This document shows positions 8,470-20,134 of a stretch of 64,000 nt of DNA, one piece after another. The first letter of the stretch is position 1. Each line of letters opens with the position of its first letter. The stretch is from Shimia_B sp038527375 (GTDB lineage: Bacteria > Pseudomonadota > Alphaproteobacteria > Rhodobacterales > Rhodobacteraceae). The stretch lies in contig JBCBFU010000005.1 in assembly GCA_038527375.1 (NCBI GenBank), forward strand, positions 37,833 to 101,832, written 5' to 3'. A program made the translations under genes and the position numbers. Under the pieces are notes generated by a model. It saw only the letters and a program-made list of their open reading frames with translations. It had not been told where the DNA came from and did no database searches.

Positions 8470-9900
8470 ATGGCCCCCGAATCCGAGCCGAGTTTCCGCG
8501 ACAGTGTCGACATCATGTTCAGCCGGGCGGTTGCCCTGATGGACCTGCCCCCGGGCATGGTGGAGAAGATTAAGGTATGTAATGCGACGTACACCGTCCG
8601 CTTTGGTGTGCGCCTGCGGGGTGAGATCAAAACCTTCACCGGATACCGGGCCGTGCACTCGGAACATATGGAGCCTGTGAAAGGCGGCATTCGCTATGCC
8701 ACATCCGTCAATCAGGACGAGGTCGAAGCACTCGCCGCGCTCATGACTTATAAATGCGCGCTGGTCGAAGCGCCCTATGGCGGCTCCAAGGGTGGGCTGT
8801 GCGTGGACCCTCGCGAATGGGACGAACGCGAACTGGAACTGATCACCAGACGTTTCGCCTATGAGTTGATCAAACGCGACATGATCAACCCCGCCCAGAA
8901 CGTGCCTGCACCAGATATGGGCACGGGCGAGCGCGAGATGGCGTGGATCGCCGATCAGTATCAGCGCATGAACACGACCGACATCAACGGGCGGGCCTGT
9001 GTCACCGGCAAGCCGGTTAACGCCGGCGGCATCGCGGGCCGGACCGAAGCCACGGGTCGCGGTGTGCAATACGCGCTGCAAGAGTTCTTTCGCCATCCGG
9101 GCGACATAGCCGCCGCGGGCCTGACCGGTTCGCTGGATGGCAAGCGCGTGGTGGTCCAGGGTCTGGGGAACGTGGGGTATCACGCCGCCAAATTCCTGAG
9201 CGAGGAAGATGGCGCGCGCATCACGCACGTGATCGAACGCGATGGCGCTGTGTCACATGACGCTGGCATCGACATCGACGCCCTGCGCGCGTGGATTGCC
9301 GAAAATGGCGGTGTGAAGGGCTATCCCGACGCGACCTATTCCCCAGACGGCGCCGCCGCGCTCGAGGCCGAGTGCGACATCCTGATCCCCGCCGCGTTGG
9401 AAGGCGTGATCCACAAAGGCAACGCCGCCGCGATCAAGGCGCCGCTGATCATCGAGGCCGCAAACGGCCCCGTCACCGCGGGCGCAGACGACATCCTGCG
9501 CGCGCGGGGCTGCGTCATCATTCCCGACATGTATGCCAACGCGGGCGGTGTGACGGTGTCCTATTTCGAATGGGTCAAGAACCTGTCGCATATCCGCTTT
9601 GGCCGCATGCAGCGCCGGGCCGAAGAAAGCCGCCACCAGTTGATCGTGAACGAGCTGGAGCGGTTGAGCGCGGATACCGGCATCGGCTGGCAGCTCTCGC
9701 CGGACTTCAAACAGAAGTACCTGCGCGGTGCGGGGGAATTGGAGCTGGTGCGCTCGGGCCTCGATGACACGATGCGGCAGGCCTATAACGACATGGCCGA
9801 TGTTTGGCGCGAACGGGGCGATGTCACGGACCTTCGCACGGCGGCCTACCTGGTCGCCATCGGCAAAGTGGCCGCGAGCTATCAGGCCAAGGGTCTGTAA
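8470..9900 (+). CDS. Glu/Leu/Phe/Val dehydrogenase (probable NAD-type glutamate dehydrogenase)
   Basis: This 476-residue protein is an amino-acid dehydrogenase that interconverts glutamate and 2-oxoglutarate plus ammonia, or a related pair. The catalytic region contains KGGIRY, MTYKCALVEAPYGGSKGG with the active-site lysines, and the conserved PAPDMGTG segment. The C-terminal Rossmann domain has VVVQGLGNVGYHAA. The ATG at 8470 is preceded by AAGGAG at 8457-8462. The 270-bp divergent spacer to the TadG-like gene holds the promoters of both. The next operon is sarcosine oxidase, so both enzymes release or handle amino-nitrogen. Confidence 0.9.
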   Translation: MAPESEPSFRDSVDIMFSRAVALMDLPPGMVEKIKVCNATYTVRFGVRLRGEIKTFTGYRAVHSEHMEPVKGGIRYATSVNQDEVEALAALMTYKCALVEAPYGGSKGGLCVDPREWDERELELITRRFAYELIKRDMINPAQNVPAPDMGTGEREMAWIADQYQRMNTTDINGRACVTGKPVNAGGIAGRTEATGRGVQYALQEFFRHPGDIAAAGLTGSLDGKRVVVQGLGNVGYHAAKFLSEEDGARITHVIERDGAVSHDAGIDIDALRAWIAENGGVKGYPDATYSPDGAAALEAECDILIPAALEGVIHKGNAAAIKAPLIIEAANGPVTAGADDILRARGCVIIPDMYANAGGVTVSYFEWVKNLSHIRFGRMQRRAEESRHQLIVNELERLSADTGIGWQLSPDFKQKYLRGAGELELVRSGLDDTMRQAYNDMADVWRERGDVTDLRTAAYLVAIGKVAASYQAKGL

Positions 9901-10036
9901 GCGGCGCCAAATAGGCCAAGGTCGCGGGCAGACCCGAATTTGACGAAATCGGGGGCCTGCGACGGTCAGGCCCTTGCTAGGGTGTCGGTGAATTGGTTGG
10001 GTTGCGCCAACTGACCTGCTGCACCTTGGGGGCTTC

Positions 10037-11290
10037 ATGCGATTTTCAGCGTTCCAGATCCTGAAAGAGGGATTGACGGGCAACCGTGGCTGGAAACCGC
10101 ATTGGCGCAGCCCCGAACCGAAATCCGAATATGACGTCATCATCGTCGGTGGTGGCGGCCATGGACTGTCGACCGCGTTCTATCTGGCCAAGGAGCACGG
10201 GATCACGAACGTGGCGGTGCTTGAAAAGGGCTGGATCGGCGGCGGCAACGTGGGGCGCAACACGACCATTGTGCGCGCGAACTACATGCTGCCGGGCAAT
10301 TCCGAGTTCTATTCCCATTCGCTCAAGCTGTGGGAGGGGATGGAGCAGGAGCTGAACTTCAACGCGATGATGTCCCAACGCGGCGTGATCATGCTGTCGC
10401 ATTCGGACGGCCAGCGCGACCTGCACGCCCGGCGCGGCAACCAGATGATCAGCCAAGGCGACGATGCAGAGCTGTTGGATCGCGAAGGCGTGCGCAAGCT
10501 GTTGCCCTATCTCGATTTCGACCAGACCCGGTTCCCGATCTATGGCGGGCTGTTGCATCGTCGGGGTGGCTCCGCGCGGCATGACGCGGTGGCGTGGGGC
10601 TATGCCCGTGGGGCGGACCAGCGCGGCGTGGACATTATCCAGAACTGCGAAGTGCAGGGCGTGGATATCGAGAACGGCAAGGTCGTGGGCGTCCAGACCT
10701 CGCGCGGGCCGATCCGGGCCAAGAAGGTCGCGCTGGTGACGGCGGGGCGGTCCTCGCAGACGGCCGCCATGGCCGGGATTCGTCTGCCGATTGAAAGCCA
10801 CGTGTTGCAGGCGTTCGTGTCCGAGGGGCTGAAACCCTGCATCGACCACGTGATCAGCTACGGCATGGGTCACTTCTATATCAGCCAGTCCGACAAGGGC
10901 GGCTTGGTCTTTGGCGGCGACATCGACTTCTACGCGTCCTATGCCGCGCGGGGGAACCTGCCCATGGTCGAACACGTGATGGAGGCGGGGATGACGCTCA
11001 TGCCCATGATCGGCAAGGCCAAGGTTCTGCGCTCATGGGGCGGGATCATGGATATGACGCCGGACGGATCGCCCATCATCGACAAGACGGATACCGATGG
11101 CCTCTTTCTCAATGCGGGGTGGTGCTATGGCGGGTTCAAGGCCGTGCCGGGGTCGGGCTTCTCGCTCGCACATCTGATGGCGACCGGAAACCACCATGCG
11201 CCCGCGGCCAAGTATCGGTTGTCCCGGTTCGAGACGGGCCATCACCTCATGGATGAGGAGGGGACCGGTGCCCAACACAATCTGCACTGA
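10037..11290 (+). CDS. soxB: Sarcosine oxidase subunit beta
   Basis: This 417-residue subunit belongs to the heterotetrameric sarcosine oxidase, which demethylates sarcosine to glycine with tetrahydrofolate, forming methylene-THF and H2O2. It has a D-amino-acid-oxidase-like FAD fold: EYDVIIVGGGGHGLSTAFYL at about residues 31-50. The RHDAVAWGYA segment (His182) matches the region where related beta subunits bind FMN covalently; that assignment is by analogy. A GGGGG stretch precedes the ATG. It starts the soxBDAG operon. Confidence 0.95.
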   Translation: MRFSAFQILKEGLTGNRGWKPHWRSPEPKSEYDVIIVGGGGHGLSTAFYLAKEHGITNVAVLEKGWIGGGNVGRNTTIVRANYMLPGNSEFYSHSLKLWEGMEQELNFNAMMSQRGVIMLSHSDGQRDLHARRGNQMISQGDDAELLDREGVRKLLPYLDFDQTRFPIYGGLLHRRGGSARHDAVAWGYARGADQRGVDIIQNCEVQGVDIENGKVVGVQTSRGPIRAKKVALVTAGRSSQTAAMAGIRLPIESHVLQAFVSEGLKPCIDHVISYGMGHFYISQSDKGGLVFGGDIDFYASYAARGNLPMVEHVMEAGMTLMPMIGKAKVLRSWGGIMDMTPDGSPIIDKTDTDGLFLNAGWCYGGFKAVPGSGFSLAHLMATGNHHAPAAKYRLSRFETGHHLMDEEGTGAQHNLH

Positions 11291-11311
11291 TTTGACGTCC
11301 GAGGTCCGGCC

Positions 11312-11584
11312 ATGATGATCCCCTGTCCCATCTGCGGCCCGCGCGACATCCGCGAATTTTCCTATGTCGGGCACGCGTCCTTGCTGGATCGGCCTGCGCC
11401 GGATGCCGGATCTGAGGCCTGGAACGATTACCTGCATACCCGCGACAACATCGCGGGGGTGCAGGAGGAGTTGTGGAGCCACGACATGGGCTGTGGCGCT
11501 TGGCTGATCGTCACCCGCAACACCGCCACGCACGAAATCCTCGGTGCGCGTCTTGCCAAAGAGGAGGCACGCCATGCGGGTTGA
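11312..11584 (+). CDS. soxD: Sarcosine oxidase subunit delta
   Basis: This 90-residue subunit is the small delta chain of heterotetrameric sarcosine oxidase. It shows the zinc-binding cysteines of the family near the start (MMIPCPICGPRDIREF, Cys5 and Cys8) and a later cysteine in MGCGAWL. It lies between soxB (21 bp away) and soxA, and overlaps the soxA start by 11 bp, so the two should be translationally coupled. Confidence 0.95.
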   Translation: MMIPCPICGPRDIREFSYVGHASLLDRPAPDAGSEAWNDYLHTRDNIAGVQEELWSHDMGCGAWLIVTRNTATHEILGARLAKEEARHAG

Positions 11585-14504
11585 TGGGTTCGGACGGGTC
11601 AACCGCGACACGGAGGTGTCGTTCCGCTTTGCGGGAAAATCTTACACGGGGTTTGAGGGCGACACGCTCGCCTCGGCTTTGCTGGCCAATGATGTGCGCC
11701 TCATGGGGCGGTCGTTCAAATATCACCGCCCGCGCGGGGTTCTGACGGCAGGCTCGGAGGAGCCGAATGCGCTCGTGACCGTGGGCACCGGGGCGGATCA
11801 GGACCCGAACGTGCGCGCGCCCATGCAAGAGCTGTTCGATGGGCTGATCGCCAACCCGCAGAACGCATGGCCGTCGCTGGAGCGGGATATCTTGGGTCTG
11901 AACGACCTGCTCTCGCCGTTCCTGGGCGCGGGCTTCTATTACAAGACGTTCATGTGGCCCAAGGCGTTTTGGGAGAAGGTGTACGAGCCCTTCATCCGCA
12001 ATGCTGCCGGATTAGGTGCATTGAGCGGCGAAAAGAATGCCGATCACTATGAACGTGCAACGGCGTATTGCGATGTGCTGGTGATTGGCGCGGGGCCTGC
12101 GGGCCTGATGGCGGCGAAGGTCGCGGCGGATGCGGGTCTGGATGTTGTAATTGCGGATGAGGGCGCGGGGGCCGGTGGGCGTCTACTGTCCGAACGCGAA
12201 GAGGTGGACGGTCAGTCCGGCGCCGATTGGGCCGCGACAATGATTGCGGATTTGGAGGCGCGTGAGAATGTCCGCGTGATGATGCGGACCACAGTATCGG
12301 GGGCGTTCGACGGCGGCATCTATGGAGCGTTGGAGCGGGTGGGCCACCACAAGCCGCGCCAAGCGGACCTGCCGCGCGAGTGCTTCTGGCGCATCCACGC
12401 CCGCCGCGCGATCCTCGCCGCGGGGGCCTTGGAACGGCCCGTGGCCTTTGCCAACAACGACCGCCCCGGCATCATGACCGCGAGCGCGGTGCGCAGTTAT
12501 CTGAACCGCTTTGGCGTTGTTGCCGGCAAGCGGGTCGCCGTGTTCGGCAATAACGATGACGCGCACCGCACCGCGCGCGATTTGATTGCGGCAGGTGTCA
12601 AGGTCGCGGCTGTGATCGACAGCCGGGGGGACGCGTCCATCGACGTGGACGCGCCGACCTTTACCGGCGCGAAGGTCGTGGGCTCCAAGGGCAAGCTGGG
12701 GCTGGAACAGATCACGGTCGATACCGGGTCGGGGACGCGGCAGATCGCGGTGGATTGTCTCGCGATGTCAGGGGGTTGGAACCCCTCGGTTCACCTGACG
12801 TGTCACATGAACGGGCGCCCGACTTGGGACGCGGATTTGGCAAGTTTCGTGCCAACGCCGGGATCGGTGCCGGGCCTTACGGCCTGCGGGTCGGCGGCGG
12901 GTGTGATGTCAACGGCGGGGTGCCTCACTTCGGGGATCGAGGTCGCTAAAGAGGCCGTGTCGGATCTCGGCGCGAAAGCCACGGCGACCAAGGCGCCCAA
13001 GGCAGAAGATGCCGCGTATGCGATCGAACCGCTCTGGGACGCAGGCGGCAAAGGCCGTGCTTGGCTGGATTTCCAGAACGACGTGACCACCAAGGATATC
13101 CGTCAGGCGGCCAAGGAAAACTATGTCTCCGTCGAGCATATGAAGCGCTACACGACGCAAGGCATGGCGACGGATCAGGGCAAGAACTCCAACGTCGCCG
13201 CGCTTGCCGTGCTGGCCGACGCGACCGGCCGCGGCATCCCAGAGACGGGGACCACCACCTTCCGTCCGCCCTTTGTGCCCGTCTCCATCGCTGCGATGGG
13301 TGCCGGCGGGCAGGGGCACGGCTTTGCGCCAGAACGCCTGACCACCTCCCACGCCGCCACCATCGCGCGCCAGGCGCCGATGATCGAGGCGGGGCTGTGG
13401 TATCGCCCATCCTATTTCCCGCAATCGGGCGAGACGACTTGGCGGCAATCCTGCGACCGGGAAGTTGGTTGGGTCCGGAACACGGTCGGCGTCTGCGACG
13501 TCTCCACATTGGGCAAGATCGACGTGCAAGGCCCTGATGCGGCTGCGTTTTTGGATTTCGTCTATACCAACATGATGTCGACGCTGAAGGTGGGCAAGGT
13601 CCGCTATGGCCTGATGCTGCGCGAAGATGGGCACGTCATGGATGACGGCACCTGCGCGCATTGGTCGGACGGCCATTATGTGATCACGACGACCACCGCA
13701 GCGGCGGGTCAGGTGATGAAGCACTTTGAGTATGTGACGCAGGTTCTGCGACCAGACCTCGATGTCTCCTTCATCTCGGCGACCGAGCAATGGGCGCAGT
13801 TTGCGGTCGCTGGGCCGCGGTCGCGTGAGCTTTTGAACACGGTGCTCGACGCCGAGATCGACAATGACAGCTTCCCCTACATGGGCTGCGGCGCGGTAAG
13901 TGTTGCGGGCGTGGCTGGTCGGCTCTTCCGCATCTCGTTCTCTGGCGAACATGCCTACGAGGTCGCGGTTCCGGCGCGCTATGGCGACAGCCTCTTCCGG
14001 ATGCTGGTCGCTCAGGCCGAGGCGCTGGGCGGCGGGCCTTACGGGATGGAAGCGCTCAACGTTCTGCGGATCGAGAAGGGCTTTATCACCCACGCCGAAA
14101 TCCACGGGCGCGTCACCGCCTTTGACTGCGGGATGGGCCGCATGGTGTCGGCCAAGAAGGATTGCGTGGGCAAGACGATGTCGGAGCGTCCGGGCCTGCA
14201 CGGTGACCACCGCGAGCAACTCGTCGGCCTGAAGCCCGTGGGCGCGGTCAAGAAACTGACGGCGGGGGCGCATATTTATGAACCTGGCGCGGACCCGGTG
14301 AATGGGAACGGGCAGGGCTACACAACCTCGGTCGGGTTCTCGCCCGATGTGGGCAGCGATATCGGGCTGGGCTTTGTGAAGAACGGACCCAACCGGATGG
14401 GCGAAAAGGTCCGCATCCTCGACCGTTTGCGCGGGATTGATGCGGTGTGCGAGATCGTGTCGCCCGTCTTCGTGGACCCAGAGGGAGGGCGGCTCCGTGG
14501 TTAA
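11574..14504 (+). CDS. soxA: Sarcosine oxidase subunit alpha
   Basis: This 976-residue subunit carries the NAD-binding half and the folate-binding half of the oxidase. An N-terminal 2Fe-2S-ferredoxin-like fold region (FAGKSYTGFEGDTLASALLAN) precedes a Rossmann segment (DVLVIGAGPAGLMAAKVA, about residue 163). The C-terminal third is a GcvT-like tetrahydrofolate domain (VGVCDVSTLGKIDVQGPDA, GPYGMEALNVLRIEKGF). I chose the ATG at 11574, preceded by GAGGAGG, rather than an upstream in-frame start at 11544. It overlaps soxD by 11 bp and soxG by 8 bp. Confidence 0.95.
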   Translation: MRVDGFGRVNRDTEVSFRFAGKSYTGFEGDTLASALLANDVRLMGRSFKYHRPRGVLTAGSEEPNALVTVGTGADQDPNVRAPMQELFDGLIANPQNAWPSLERDILGLNDLLSPFLGAGFYYKTFMWPKAFWEKVYEPFIRNAAGLGALSGEKNADHYERATAYCDVLVIGAGPAGLMAAKVAADAGLDVVIADEGAGAGGRLLSEREEVDGQSGADWAATMIADLEARENVRVMMRTTVSGAFDGGIYGALERVGHHKPRQADLPRECFWRIHARRAILAAGALERPVAFANNDRPGIMTASAVRSYLNRFGVVAGKRVAVFGNNDDAHRTARDLIAAGVKVAAVIDSRGDASIDVDAPTFTGAKVVGSKGKLGLEQITVDTGSGTRQIAVDCLAMSGGWNPSVHLTCHMNGRPTWDADLASFVPTPGSVPGLTACGSAAGVMSTAGCLTSGIEVAKEAVSDLGAKATATKAPKAEDAAYAIEPLWDAGGKGRAWLDFQNDVTTKDIRQAAKENYVSVEHMKRYTTQGMATDQGKNSNVAALAVLADATGRGIPETGTTTFRPPFVPVSIAAMGAGGQGHGFAPERLTTSHAATIARQAPMIEAGLWYRPSYFPQSGETTWRQSCDREVGWVRNTVGVCDVSTLGKIDVQGPDAAAFLDFVYTNMMSTLKVGKVRYGLMLREDGHVMDDGTCAHWSDGHYVITTTTAAAGQVMKHFEYVTQVLRPDLDVSFISATEQWAQFAVAGPRSRELLNTVLDAEIDNDSFPYMGCGAVSVAGVAGRLFRISFSGEHAYEVAVPARYGDSLFRMLVAQAEALGGGPYGMEALNVLRIEKGFITHAEIHGRVTAFDCGMGRMVSAKKDCVGKTMSERPGLHGDHREQLVGLKPVGAVKKLTAGAHIYEPGADPVNGNGQGYTTSVGFSPDVGSDIGLGFVKNGPNRMGEKVRILDRLRGIDAVCEIVSPVFVDPEGGRLRG

Positions 14505-15042
14505 GCTCGTTGCGAAATCGGCCGCAGACGGCCTGCTCCCGCTGTCTATTGGCGACGTGACGGTGACCGAATTGGCCCCAGATCACGTGACGTCCATCGG
14601 GATCGGGAAAGGCCAGAAGACCGCGATTTCGGACGCTTTGAAAGCGGCGCACGGGATGGCGTTGCCTGCCCCGAACCGCGCGACGGGCAAAGAGGGTGCG
14701 CGGTGCGTATGGTTTGGCCATGCCCACGCAATGCTGATCGGTCCGGCGCTGGATGCTTCTGTAGAAGGTATTGCGGCCACGACCGATCAATCCGACAGCT
14801 GGACCTGCGTGCGGATCGAAGGAGCGGGGGCCGCCGATGTGTTGGCACGCCTCACGCCCATCGACCTGCGCGATGACGCATTCAAACGCGGGCACACGGC
14901 GCGGACCGAGCTTGCGCATATGGCGGCGTCAATCACACGGACGGGGGCGAATGCCTATGACGTGATGGTCTTCCGGTCGATGGCCGGCACGCTTGTCCAC
15001 GACCTTGAGACGGTCATGAAAGCGTTGGCGGCGCGGGGGTAG
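14497..15042 (+). CDS. soxG: Sarcosine oxidase subunit gamma
   Basis: This subunit is 181 residues with the GTG start at 14497, which overlaps the soxA stop and is preceded by GAGGGAGGG. An earlier in-frame ATG would lie deep inside soxA and is less likely. The sequence has the SoxG pattern, including TTDQSDSWTCVRIEGAGAAD and DLRDDAF, with a C-terminal GcvT-like half. The gamma subunit completes the alpha-beta-gamma-delta complex. No folate genes such as folD or purU follow; dnaG begins 51 bp later. Confidence 0.92.
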   Translation: MVKLVAKSAADGLLPLSIGDVTVTELAPDHVTSIGIGKGQKTAISDALKAAHGMALPAPNRATGKEGARCVWFGHAHAMLIGPALDASVEGIAATTDQSDSWTCVRIEGAGAADVLARLTPIDLRDDAFKRGHTARTELAHMAASITRTGANAYDVMVFRSMAGTLVHDLETVMKALAARG

Positions 15043-15093
15043 GGCACCGCCCATCCGCTTGCGCCGACCGCAGACACGGCAGATACTCAGACA

Positions 15094-17091
15094 ATGAGTC
15101 TGCCGCCCGGTTTCCTAGACGAATTGCGCACGCGCACCTCGATCTCTCAGGTCGTGGGGCGCAAGGTCATGTGGGACCAGCGCAAGTCGAACCCGGGCAA
15201 GGGCGACATGTGGGCGCCGTGCCCGTTCCATCAGGAAAAGACGGCGAGCTTCCACGTCGATGACCGCAAAGGGTACTACTACTGCTTTGGCTGCCACGCC
15301 AAAGGCGACGCGCTGAGTTTCATCCGCGAGACCGAGAATGTGGGCTTCATGGAAGCGGTTGAGATCCTCGCGGGCGAGGCCGGGATGCAGATGCCCGCGC
15401 GCGATCCGCGCGCGCAGGAAAAGGCTGATGAGCGGACCGAGCTCGTCCAGATCATGGAGCAGGCGGTCCAGTTTTTCCGCCTGCAACTCAAGACCAACGC
15501 CGGGCAGTCGGCGCGCCGCTACCTTGCGGGGCGGGGCCTGTCCGAAGACGCGTTGGCCCGGTGGGAAATCGGCTTTGCGCCCGAGGGCTGGCAGAACCTG
15601 TGGGATCACCTGACGGGCAAGGGCGTGGCCGCGGATAAGATCCTCGCCTGCGGTCTGGCCAAGCCGTCGGACAAGGGGCGCAAGCCCTACGACACGTTTC
15701 GCAACAGGATCATGTTCCCGATCCGCGACCCGCGCGGGCGGGCCATCGCGTTTGGGGGGCGGGCGATGGATCCGTCGGACAACGCCAAGTACCTGAATTC
15801 GCCGGAAACGCCGCTCTTCGACAAATCGCGGGTGCTTTTCAATCACGGCCCTGCGCGCGAGGGCGCGGGCAAGGGGCAACCGATTGTGGTGGCCGAAGGC
15901 TACATGGACGTGATTGCCCTGTCCGAGGCCGGGTTCCGCGCGACGGTGGCCCCGCTCGGGACCGCCGTAACCGAACACCAATTGGCGATGTTGTGGCGCA
16001 TGTCGGACGAGCCAATTATCGCGCTGGATGGCGACACGGCGGGCCTGCGGGCGGCCAACCGGGTGGTCGATCTGGCGCTGCCAAGGCTCGAGGCAGGAAA
16101 GGCCGTGCGTTTTGCGTTGATGCCCAATGGGCAGGACCCCGATGACGTGCTCAAGGCCAGCGGGCCTGACGCGATGCAGGGGCTTTTGGATGGGGCGATG
16201 CCCCTTGTCCAACTGCTGTGGCGACGCGAAACCGAAGGCAAAATCTTTGACAGCCCGGAACGCAAGGCCGCGCTCGACAAAATCATGCGCGGCAAACTGC
16301 GCGAGATTTCCGATCCGTCCCTGCGCGGCCATTACGGCGAAGAGATCAAACGCTTGCGTGCCGAGCTGTTCGGTTATGGCGCGGCGCCTGCGCAATCGGG
16401 CTTTGGCGGAGCGCGTGCGCCACGCAGACCCGGTCGGGGATGGACGCCGCCCGCTGTCCCGCAGGCAACGACCAAAGGCTCGCTCTTGGTCACGCAGGAC
16501 GCGGTGGAAGATCACGTGCGGGAGGCCGTGATCCTTGCCACGCTGATTGCCACGCCCGAAGTTCTTGCGGAGTTCGACGGCGAGTTGGAGATGCTCGAGG
16601 GCCATGGCGACCACGCGGCATTGCGCGCGGCATTGATGGCGCTGCCGCTGGACCAACTGACGAGCGGCGTTGCGCGCGAAGCGATCCTTGCGCGCGTTGG
16701 TCCCGGTCCCCTTGAAAAGCTCTTTGGGCTGGCCCATGTGGCCATTAGCCCGGCTGTTCGCGCACCCGGTGACATGGATATGGCCCGCCTCTGTCTTGCC
16801 GAGGAATTTGCCAAACTGTCAGCCCGACAAGGGCATGCGCGCGAAGTGGCGGACGCGATAGAGGACATGGATGGCCTCGCGGATGAAGGTCTGACTTGGC
16901 GACTTGGCCAGGCAGCGGAAGCAATGAACCGCGCCGGACGCCAAGACGATGATGACACCGCAGAATACGAGACCGCGCCCAATGGGGCGCGACTGAACCG
17001 GGACGAGCGGAGCGAGTTCGATCAACTGCTCGACAAGATAGGATTTTCCAAGACCGCTTCGCCACGCGACCCGCAGGGTGACCCATCCTGA
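15094..17091 (+). CDS. dnaG: DNA primase
   Basis: This 665-residue primase synthesises RNA primers for chromosome replication. The N-terminal CHC2 zinc finger is intact (Cys43, His46, Cys64, Cys67 in CPFHQEK and YYYCFGCHAKGD). The catalytic TOPRIM core has VVAEGYMDVIAL near residue 265 and ALDGDTAGLRAA near 310. The C-terminal region beyond about residue 430 is the helicase-interaction part. It lies directly before rpoD, the conserved dnaG-rpoD order of the macromolecular-synthesis operon. Confidence 0.97.
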   Translation: MSLPPGFLDELRTRTSISQVVGRKVMWDQRKSNPGKGDMWAPCPFHQEKTASFHVDDRKGYYYCFGCHAKGDALSFIRETENVGFMEAVEILAGEAGMQMPARDPRAQEKADERTELVQIMEQAVQFFRLQLKTNAGQSARRYLAGRGLSEDALARWEIGFAPEGWQNLWDHLTGKGVAADKILACGLAKPSDKGRKPYDTFRNRIMFPIRDPRGRAIAFGGRAMDPSDNAKYLNSPETPLFDKSRVLFNHGPAREGAGKGQPIVVAEGYMDVIALSEAGFRATVAPLGTAVTEHQLAMLWRMSDEPIIALDGDTAGLRAANRVVDLALPRLEAGKAVRFALMPNGQDPDDVLKASGPDAMQGLLDGAMPLVQLLWRRETEGKIFDSPERKAALDKIMRGKLREISDPSLRGHYGEEIKRLRAELFGYGAAPAQSGFGGARAPRRPGRGWTPPAVPQATTKGSLLVTQDAVEDHVREAVILATLIATPEVLAEFDGELEMLEGHGDHAALRAALMALPLDQLTSGVAREAILARVGPGPLEKLFGLAHVAISPAVRAPGDMDMARLCLAEEFAKLSARQGHAREVADAIEDMDGLADEGLTWRLGQAAEAMNRAGRQDDDDTAEYETAPNGARLNRDERSEFDQLLDKIGFSKTASPRDPQGDPS

Positions 17092-17144
17092 TGCAGGTTT
17101 GCTTTTGGTGAAGAAGCCGAAAGAGAATCAGGTTAAAACCTAGG

Positions 17145-17170
17145 GCGAATCACTAGGGACGGTGATTCGC
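17145..17170 (+). promoter_or_regulatory. Stem-loop in the dnaG-rpoD spacer
   Basis: GCGAATCAC and GTGATTCGC form a perfect 9-bp stem around an 8-nt loop, 62 bp before rpoD. No T-tract follows, so it is not a typical intrinsic terminator. In the Escherichia coli rpsU-dnaG-rpoD operon the equivalent spacer carries an RNA-processing site, so a role in differential stability of the two messages is plausible but unproven. It could also be a protein-binding palindrome. Confidence 0.5.
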
Positions 17171-17232
17171 ACGACCTGTAATGACGACGCCCCAGCACCC
17201 AGAGCAAGCCCCTCGGTAAGGAGCCCCGCAAC

Positions 17233-19215
<1,983 letters not shown>

Positions 19216-19246
19216 ACGCAAACACGCCTGTAATGTGTGAATGACG

Positions 19247-19276
19247 AACGCGCGCCCCCGGGCGCGCGTTTCCTTT
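19247..19276 (+). terminator. Rho-independent terminator after rpoD
   Basis: AACGCGCGCCC pairs with GGGCGCGCGTT around a tiny loop, followed by TTTCCTTTT. The GC-rich stem with a T-rich tail directly after rpoD supports a strong intrinsic terminator. Confidence 0.9.
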
Positions 19277-19315
19277 TGTCTGGCCGCCCACGTGACCGGC
19301 CACTTGGCCGCCTGC

Positions 19316-20074
19316 CTAACCTTCTGTCTGGCCGGTCGCGTGTGCGTCCTTCCAGGCTTGCACGAATTTCAGGATGACCTCTTCCATGGCGTCCATGGCA
19401 TCGTAGTCAGAGTTATCCTCGCTTTGTCGCGCGGATGCGGACCACGTCGTCGTGTGCAACATCAAATGGGGCGCGCGGGCGAGGACGACGCGTTGCTTCA
19501 GGCTCAGCGATACGGACCACGGGCGGCAGTTCTGCACCTCTACTGAATAGCGCATGGTGAGCACGGCATTGGCGGGCAACGCCTCTGCCGCCTCACGGGT
19601 CAGGATCGGAATTCCGGCATCGGCAAAACGCGCCTCGGTAGCCGCCTGTGCGCGGGTGCCGAATTCGCCGTCGGCGGAGGCGGGACCGCGCACGCCGCGC
19701 AGATCGACCAACACCCCTTCAAGCCCGCGCAAGGTCTGGGTGGCTGTCGCCACATCCAGTGCCGTCACGTCCGGCATCACAACGGCGCCCCCGTCCTGGA
19801 AACACATCGGCGAACGCTGGGTTCGGATGTTTGTGTCGCCCGGCGTCTGGGCAAAGTCCGCCATGCGCCCGAAAAAGCGGTGCGCCACATCCGACGTCAT
19901 CCCGTCGATGCGGTGGCTGAAATAGATGCCCCCGTCACAGGTCGCCCCGTCGCAATCCCGAAGCTCTGGCAGCGTCCGTTCCCAAACGACCCAGAACACA
20001 TTGTCGTCATCCGATTGTGCGCCGACGCACCCCGCCCAAAGCGCCGTGCACCCGGCCAAAACCCATCTCAACAT
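19316..20074 (-). CDS. Secreted protein of unknown function
   Basis: This 252-residue protein has an N-terminal signal peptide (MLRWVLAGCTALWAGCVGAQ) and a mature part with four or more cysteines (LRDCDGATCDG, PMCFQDGG, VQNCRPW) that may form disulfides. I recognise no catalytic motif. The ATG at 20074 is preceded by GGAGGG; an upstream start at 20116 would bury the signal peptide. It lies convergent to rpoD and 60 bp downstream of the GH16 gene on the same strand, so the two may be co-expressed. Confidence 0.75.
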   Translation of the reverse strand: MLRWVLAGCTALWAGCVGAQSDDDNVFWVVWERTLPELRDCDGATCDGGIYFSHRIDGMTSDVAHRFFGRMADFAQTPGDTNIRTQRSPMCFQDGGAVVMPDVTALDVATATQTLRGLEGVLVDLRGVRGPASADGEFGTRAQAATEARFADAGIPILTREAAEALPANAVLTMRYSVEVQNCRPWSVSLSLKQRVVLARAPHLMLHTTTWSASARQSEDNSDYDAMDAMEEVILKFVQAWKDAHATGQTEG

Positions 20075-20134
20075 CGCAGCCCTCCATCGCGCCCACCCGT
20101 CGGGGCACAATGGCAAAAGGGATTTAAGGTTCGG

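Noticed and set aside
12909..14273. Long open frame antisense to soxA
   Set aside because: No domain or start signal; soxA is unambiguous on the other strand.
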